From Cercis canadensis (taxonomy: Eukaryota > Streptophyta > Magnoliopsida > Fabales > Fabaceae), in contig QAOA01007551.1 in the NCBI GenBank assembly GCA_003255065.1, positions 609,845-673,844 of the forward strand: DNA of 64,000 nt, read 5' to 3'. Within the stretch, counting starts at the first letter, position 1; each line of letters opens with the position of its first letter. Both the position numbers and the translations under genes were made by a program. A model generated the notes under the pieces. It did not search any database. It saw only the letters and a list, made by a program, of their open reading frames with translations, and had not been told where the DNA came from. This document shows positions 57,742-64,000 of this stretch, piece after piece.

Positions 57742-59872
57742 TGTTGATACCTAATTTTGTCCAAATCAATTTAATTTGATACCCAAATTTGCACTTATTT
57801 TTTGTATATTGGCTTTTTAATTTTTCTTGTGGGCTTAATTCAAATGTCCCAAATATTACAAAAAGAAAAAACAAAAGCAGAAAGAATAAATACAAATCAA
57901 ATGGGTTACATAATGTATTTTCTATTTTTTTTCAAAGTAAAAGATATTGTCCAAAATATGACAAAAGAGATCAAAGTGTAGCAGAAGCAACCTTTGGCAT
58001 TTTCTGCTAGCCAGCTCCATTGCCGCTGCAGGATGACACTACCCATTTGAATACTGGCCATCCTTACCTCATATGGTTGCACAACCTGCAAAGGGGAGAA
58101 GTTTAGTTTAGCAACTAACTACAACCCTTGGCTATAAAAAGCTCCAAGCAAATACAGAGAAAAGACACCAGCTACAGACAGAAAAGTATGAAGATACAAA
58201 GAGATAAATACATAGTAACAAAGGAGAAGTCCAGAGATAACAGAATTCTAAGAGGGATACTGAGAAAATTTGTAGCATAAGAAAGAGAAATATTTCTACT
58301 GATTAAGGCACTAACATTTTCTTATTTCTCATTCTTTGTGTTAAATCTCCACTTGTTACACTCACACAGAGCATTTACAGTATACACACTTCATACTCAT
58401 TCCCAGTTACATATTACCGTTTTCTATCCAGTTTCTGAGTATATAGATTAACTTTAAATTTCAAATCTCTTGCCTTCTCCATTTTTGTTTCCAAAGCCAG
58501 GAAGGATGGCACTGCCGGCAGTGGCTCCACCCCTTTCCTTTCTTTTTCTTAGACAAACAGAGGCATAGGATTATTAAGACAGAGGTACTAGAGAAAGAAA
58601 AAGAGAAAATCAACTCCCTTTATAAATTATAATCTGATTTCCCTAAATCCCAATTTGTTAACCTAGAAATTAAAGTTTTTAGGTACATGCACAGAATCAT
58701 AGATGAAGCACAATAGAAGCCAAATTAGAAAGGGATGAACCGAGTAAAAAAGCAAATGAGAGAAACTGAGTTAGAGAGAGAAACTGAAATTAAAGGGGGA
58801 GAAAGAGATTTCAAAGAAGGGAAGCCATAGATGAAGAGAAAGAAAGTGAATTTCTTACCTTGAACTCATTGCTTAAGATCCATTTTGGCTTGCCTTCGAT
58901 GTTTGAGGCTCGGTGGGTTAAAAATCTCAATCCTGCATTTTGTTTCTTTGCTCCTTATTGCTCATCCTTTCTTTCCCCCATTCTTCTCTTTATCGTTCAT
59001 CATTGTTGAAGGTGGTTTTTGTTTTTTTATAGTCTACTTGGTTTAGTCAAAGCCTTTAGGAGGGATTTGATCCAATGTTTCTCATTTGTTTCATTGCTAT
59101 GAGCATAGACATTTTCTTGTTTCACTTGTTGGCTTGGACATGGATTGGGGTTTATTTACCCAATTGGTTCATTTTTTTTTTTTTATTGCTTTGGTGCTCT
59201 ATGTTGATACATTGGAATAAAGCCTTTTTTTTTTATAAAAGTAGTTCTCTTGCATTCAGTTGGGCCATTTTATTTATAGCTCATTAATGTGAACCCCATT
59301 GAATTCATGGGCTTAGTAAAGTGCTTGGATTTTTGTTTCTTTTATTTATTCCTTTGCTGCCATATTAGTTTATTAGGCTGATTTTGTTATGTTTGTGTTT
59401 ATTTGGGCCATTTGTTTAGTTTAAGTTTTGTCCTTTTGTTTGATTAGGTTTTATTCTTGTTGGGTTCATTGTTTAATGTGGCTCATTTTGTTTTTTGGTT
59501 TATTTATTTACTTGGGCTTGTATTGTTGATGGGCATGAGAGGAGTTTGTGTTTTGTTTGCTAATTGGGCTTAGTTCAAAATATGCCAGCCTTTTAAGTGA
59601 ATCAATTTCTTTTTATTGTTTGCTTAGGCTTACTCATATGGGCTTTTGTTCTTTATCTATTTGATACATTTTTTTTTTTGTTGCCATATTGGACTTGCTG
59701 AGCCAGGCCTACGAAATGGGCTTTTGGCCCAACTCTTCTTTTTATTTCTTTAGCCTTTTGTTTTAATACTATTTAGATTGGGCCTAGTATTAGTGTTAAT
59801 CCTTTTTTAAGGTTTCCTTTGATGAAGGGTTCGTTATTAATGTGTAGATTAGTTATTTGTTTAGTGATTAAG

Positions 59873-59941
<69 letters not shown>

Positions 59942-61112
59942 GCTTTTAATTATTATTTTATTTACCCTATGTGTTACGTTGTCATGATTATTCTCATTTT
60001 GCCTTGTGAATGAAATAAAATCAAAGCCCGACAACGGATTAAGTTAGAAAATAATTATGTTGACAATTTTTCCTAAAGTTCCTAAGATGAATGATTAATT
60101 TATTGGTTATGTCAGAGGTACTGGTGTGGCTAATGAAATTCTTAATATTGCTTTATCTTTCCAATTACTGTCTTTCTAGCATTATTTGCTACATTGTAAT
60201 TCATCTCATTATATTTCATCATTGTTTCCACTTATGCTAGAATAAGATTACCGACAAGGGAATAATCAAAATTAGTCATAATGATGGCGATATTTTGACA
60301 TTCTAGAGGTAAAGGGGTTTCTCTAATTTTGCCAAAGGTACTGGCAGGGCTTGAGGCTAACTCTGGATAAAAATATTTTTTATACATAATTCTCCAAAAA
60401 AAAAAATCTTCTTTATGCATAATATTATAATTTTATTTACCTTAAAATATGGATTAAAGGTACGGACAAAAGAATAATTGAGGATAACTGTAATGACGGC
60501 GACTCCTTAACATTCTAGAGGTGAGGAGTGTCACTTTAGTTTTTCTAGATGTACTGGTGGACTTAAAGAAAGATCCCCGATAAAAAAAATTTGTCACGAA
60601 TCTCGAACTCATTGCTTGAACATATAATAAATTGCATTTCGTGTATCTAGTTATCACTTAGTGAAATTGCTAAAAATTGCCTATGACAAAATAAATTGGG
60701 AGGGGATTGTAATGACAATCATGAACTCTACCCAATAATCTTGAGGCATCTTTTTAGGTTTTGCTAGAGGTACTGGCAGAGCTTAATAACATATTAATCT
60801 ATTTTAATGGCCAATTTCATTCAACAATTTTAGATGACATAAAATTAAATTGGTTACCGTTCACTAGAATGGGCATCGTAAGGTGCTAACACTTTCTCTA
60901 CACTTAATCAACTCTCTTACCAAACTTTGATACCTTAGACCAGACTTTTTTTATAGGCATCCAATCATGCCTTAAATTGATTGGTGGCGACTCCATTAAT
61001 TTTCTTCAATCATTTTTTAAGTAATAAGCTTTTAAAACCTACACTTTTACACTTTAACCAATTTTTTTTCGCCACCTCGTGTCGTCGCGCTCTCGAACAG
61101 GTCGTTGCGACA
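57742..61112 (+). mobile_element. LTR-like unit inserted in the CACTA element, TSD TCATG
   Basis: Starts TGTTGATACCTAATTTTG and ends AGGTCGTTGCGACA, flanked by TCATG on both sides (57737-57741 and 61113-61117). Its 3' half follows the 34.9-37.8 kb unit (GATTACCGACAAGGGAATAA, GAGGAGTGTCACTTTAG, TGGTGGCGACTCCATT, GCGCTCTCGAA). It is 3371 bp long with no gag or pol seen, so a very long solo LTR is likely. It is a fossil and younger than the CACTA insertion that holds it. Confidence 0.75.
59875..59941. repeat. (ATT)n microsatellite
   Basis: About 22 units of ATT inside the LTR-like unit. The matching part of the 33.3-37.8 kb unit has only TTATTGTTATTGTTAC. Confidence 0.95.
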
Positions 61113-61954
61113 TCATGGACACTTCCCATGAGAAAATTCAAGGTTTCTCACGGCCTTTGAGTTTCGTGAGAAATTCGTAAGAAAAATGAAGTGCACCGTT
61201 TCACTTAAAATTTGAATTCTAGGGTTTTTTCTCATGGACAAATTTCGTGAGACAGTCCATGAGAAAACCTACATTTATTCCTCCTCTCGTGGCCATAGCC
61301 TCCATTTTCAGAAAACCTCCATTTCTTCTCTCCTCTGTGCTCTCTCTCTACCCAGGCATTTTTTGGCCATTTTTCCTCCCTCAAGTTGGGTTTTGCTGCG
61401 CAAGACTTCATCTTCCAGGTTAGCAGTATAGTTTTCTGATTATTAGCTCTTTGAGGTAGGTTCCACTATCCGAGCTTCTCTATATTTTTTTATGGATTTT
61501 CTATGAGAAATTAGTAGGATGACTGGTGATATGATCAAAGATTTGAAACTTAAGATTGTCAAATATAGTTAAGAGATGCTTAATAATGGAGATAAAGTTA
61601 CAATTATGAAATTGTAATAATTATAGCTAGTCTTGGTTCAAAATTGAAGAGAGGTATAACTAGTTATGTTACAATTCTATGGAATTGTTGTGTGAAGTTA
61701 ATTGAAATTCTATTTTTATAATTTGTTATGATTATGTTTAGGATTTTGTTATATTATTGATGTAGGGTAATTGTAGAATTGTTTTGAATTTTTTGATTGC
61801 TATAGAATTTGTTTTGTAATTTTTCCTATTGTTGTGTAATTTTTACTTATACAGGTAGGTAATTTAAGTTATGGAATGAATGGTTTTGTTGTGACTGAGT
61901 TCATGTGTAACTGTATGGAATTTTTAATTCCTGGACTATTCAAGTTTTAGGGGA

Positions 61955-62265
61955 GACTCTACTAAATTTTTAGTTTAGGGTTTATGGATTTAGTGTTTAG
62001 GGTTAAGATTTGAGGTTTGGGTTATGGTAATTTAGAGTTTAGGATTTAAGGGATCAAGGGCTAGGGTTTAGGGTTTAAGGGGTCAAGGGTTAAGGTTAGG
62101 ATTTAAGGTTTAAGGGATCAAGGGTTAGGGTTAGGGTTTAAGGGGTCAAGGGTTAGAGTTAAGGTTTAAGTTTAGGGTTCAGGGTTTATAAGGTTAGGAT
62201 TAAGGTTAAGGTTTAGGGTTTTAGAGGCCTAAGGTTAAGGTTAGGGGTTTAGGTTATGAAAATAT
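61955..62265 (+). repeat. Degenerate telomere-like TTTAGGG repeats
   Basis: Many variants of GGGTTTAGGG, GGGTTAGGG and TTTAAGGGGTCAAGGGTTA in one direction, within what should be a leader or intron of the CACTA gene. The unit is irregular, so this is an internal telomere-like tract rather than a chromosome end. Confidence 0.85.
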
Positions 62266-62323
62266 AGGGCAAGTGATTTTATTGTATACATAATTGCCTT
62301 GTTAATATTGTTTTTGTATGACA

Positions 62324-63924
62324 GATGTTAGACGATCATCGGTGGTCATCTCCAGCATTCGAGCCCTCCAAGAGGAATAAGAGCATGGTTGTAGCTCAGC
62401 CTTCTTGAACCGACCCGGCCTTGTCCTTGTTTATGCTGACCCCAGGGTTGGCGCACACACCATCGCCAAGAGCGACGCATAAGGGGAACTCATTAGGAGC
62501 CCCAATCCTGAGATCCACAACGTCGGCCGCTGCAGGGTTGTCACTTGCCACTTCGAGTATTTTAGAGTCCCCATCGCCCGGTTCCTAAGCGGCTGATGGT
62601 CAGATGTGGATCTGGTCATACGGTAAGAATGAGTAAGTATTTTCTAATACCTAGTTTTTATATTTTTTTATGGTTTTAAGTTTATTATTTCTAATGGATA
62701 AGAATTTTTTTTTTTTTGTAGTTTTCTTCCGTCTTAAGAGCCCGTTAACATTCTTTCGACTATCTATAAGTCAAAATATGAGGGCGACTGAACCAATCTC
62801 ACATTTGTTCCTGATGAGGTGAAGGAACTCTGGTAGACAGAGTTCAAGGTAATAATTTCAACTTAATTAATTTTATTTTATTTTAAGCTAACTTATTTTC
62901 AATTTTACTAACCTTGATCTTTTGTTTTTTAATGTAGAGAAAATGTATCTGAGACCTACAGTTTAAGAGCCAGATTCATAAGATCTAGCTCCCAAAGTGT
63001 AGATATAACATTTGTGCCTCCTTCTGAGACATCAAGAAGGGGAAGTCGAAGGGCGACTGATTGTCGCCTTTTGTACTGGGGTCCCTAAGAATTAAATGGG
63101 CCTCCGAAAAGTACAGGGCTGTCTCAGAGCAGAATAAGAAGAATTGCTTCTTAAATCAGGGCCAAGCTTACCATAGGGGCAGTTTGATCACCGTCTCCGA
63201 ACACAAGAAGAGGCTGGTAAGTTTTTTATTTAAAAACTTTCTTTCATTTAAGATATGTTTAAAAATTAAGTTATTTCTATTTATTAACGGTTTATTTTTT
63301 TTGTAGACAAAAGAGTTGGGAAGAGAGCCCAACGCACGGAGGTCTTTCATCACCTTTAGCACAGTGCCAGCAAGGGCTGGGTCCATCCACGGGCTCAATC
63401 TACTTATGTAAGTTTTTTGGAAGTTATTTAAGAGGTTTAAAAATCTTAATTATAAGTTTATTATTTCTTATTAACTTTATTCTTTTATCTATGAAGACTG
63501 AGTATAAGAGGCACCAATCTGACAGCCAAGTCAAGTCCTCTTCGTCTTCTGTCAATCACAACAACATATGGCTCGATGTCGTTGGCAAGAAGAACAAGAA
63601 GGGTCAGGTTTATGGCATGGGTTCTAAGGCAGGCATGTTGGACTCAGCCCATGGACAGGGTTCCTAGCCCTCCAACCCGGCACATCCTCAAATGTCGAAG
63701 GTTTTGTCCCAAACGACAGCCATGTTGCAGGAGCTCCGCCAACTAGTGTCGTTGGTCCAAGGTCTCAAGGGATCTGGCACTTTGACCAAGCAGATGGCTA
63801 CGATGTTATAGCAGCTACTGTAACAAGGTCATAGTGAGACATCCAATGCGACCCCACAACCCCCGGCTAACGATGATAATGACTCAACTGAGGACTTAGG
63901 AGATGACAACGACATTGGAGATTA
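62324..63924 (+). pseudogene. Ptta/En/Spm-type transposase-associated gene of the CACTA element
   Basis: Exon-like pieces separated by AT-rich introns with GT-AG edges. The first piece (62324) starts MLDDHRWSSPAFEPSKRNK and meets a stop after VVAQPS. The next (62722-62850) reads, between stops, LTFVPDEVKELW. Then (63060-63215) come RIKWASEKYRAVSEQNKKN and GQAYHRGSLITVSEHKKRL. Then (63307-63408) KELGREPNARRSFITF. The last (63498-63924) contains SSSSVNHNNIWLDVVGKKNK and ends STEDLGDDNDIGD. The SEQNKKN, HRGS...EHKKRL and LGREPN steps are those of the plant transposase (Ptta/En/Spm) family found in CACTA elements. Stops lie in several pieces, so it is decayed. Confidence 0.7.
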
Positions 63925-64000
63925 GGGTTTAGTGTTATATTGTAGTGTACTTTTTTTTTTCTTTCATTGTATAACATTTATAAATTGTAATTACATTTCA
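63925..64000 (+). other. 3' flank of the CACTA gene
   Basis: AT-rich sequence after the last stop codon. No terminal inverted repeat is reached. Confidence 0.5.

Larger units (their letters stand above)
57534..64000 (+). mobile_element. CACTA (En/Spm-type) DNA transposon, 5' part, runs off the window
   Basis: Begins CACTACAAGAAAA (57534-57546), the classic CACTA terminus, preceded by ACT (possible 3-bp duplication). Subterminal repeats of TTTCTCACGGAC/TTTCGTGAGAAA type follow on both sides of an inserted LTR-like unit (57742-61112). These repeats are typical binding sites for the element's own DNA-binding protein. The coding part starts after 62300. The 3' terminus is beyond 64000. Confidence 0.82.

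Noticed and set aside
59819-60013. Frame with a long run of tyrosines
   Set aside because: It is the (ATT)n microsatellite read in one frame.
61955-62265. A chromosome end
   Set aside because: The telomere-like words are irregular and unique sequence continues on both sides, so it is an internal tract.
1-64000. CRISPR arrays, bacterial operons, tRNA or rRNA genes
   Set aside because: The window is plainly plant nuclear DNA. No spaced short repeats, ribosomal sequence or tRNA-like boxes were found by eye.

Overview
This is a window of a dicot nuclear genome. It is AT-rich, has GT-AG introns, copia and gypsy LTR retrotransposon fossils, MITEs and a CACTA element. It also holds TIR-NBS-LRR resistance-gene remains and one complete seven-exon amino-acid transporter gene. 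I cannot name the species. True genes are sparse; most of the sequence is repeats.

Region 1 (1-29.9 kb) is a head-to-tail array of a roughly 6.2 kb unit. Three copies are nearly full (about 1-6616, 6617-17835, 17836-26934) and a fourth is cut short (26935-29053, followed by an older, diverged piece). Three copies keep a TATA-bearing promoter-like block, a leader exon with a GT donor and a later acceptor. All four keep an imperfect long inverted repeat of about 385 bp. In units 1-3 that inverted repeat lies between two direct copies of a further segment of about 0.4 kb. I read this as a tandem family of possible hairpin-RNA loci, or spliced relics of an unknown gene. Unit-specific insertions (a copia element, several solo LTRs, nested gypsy LTRs) account for the length differences.

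Region 2 (29.9-33.3 kb) holds a decayed TIR-NBS-LRR gene: P-loop, kinase-2 and LRR pieces on the + strand and a further LRR piece on the - strand. Region 3 (33.3-37.8 kb) is one large LTR-like unit with a 5-bp target duplication and an internal tandem duplication of about 1.59 kb.

Region 4 (37.9-48.4 kb) holds two broken genes for small secreted cysteine-rich peptides. Between them lies a block of truncated retrotransposons: a copia piece (+), a gypsy piece (-) and a second copia piece (-) of the same family as the first. Region 5 (48.4-57.1 kb) contains the intact lysine/histidine-transporter-like (LHT) gene, a broken kelch-like gene and two of the three copies of a Mutator-type foldback MITE. 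The third copy is at 38.5 kb.

Region 6 (57.5-64.0 kb) is the 5' part of a CACTA transposon with a Ptta/En/Spm-type ORF in exons. A 3.4 kb LTR-like unit, related to the one in region 3, is inserted in it. The CACTA element runs off the window end.

The LHT gene is the only gene I would call functional. The hairpin array upstream of the resistance-gene relic is the most interesting unexplained structure.
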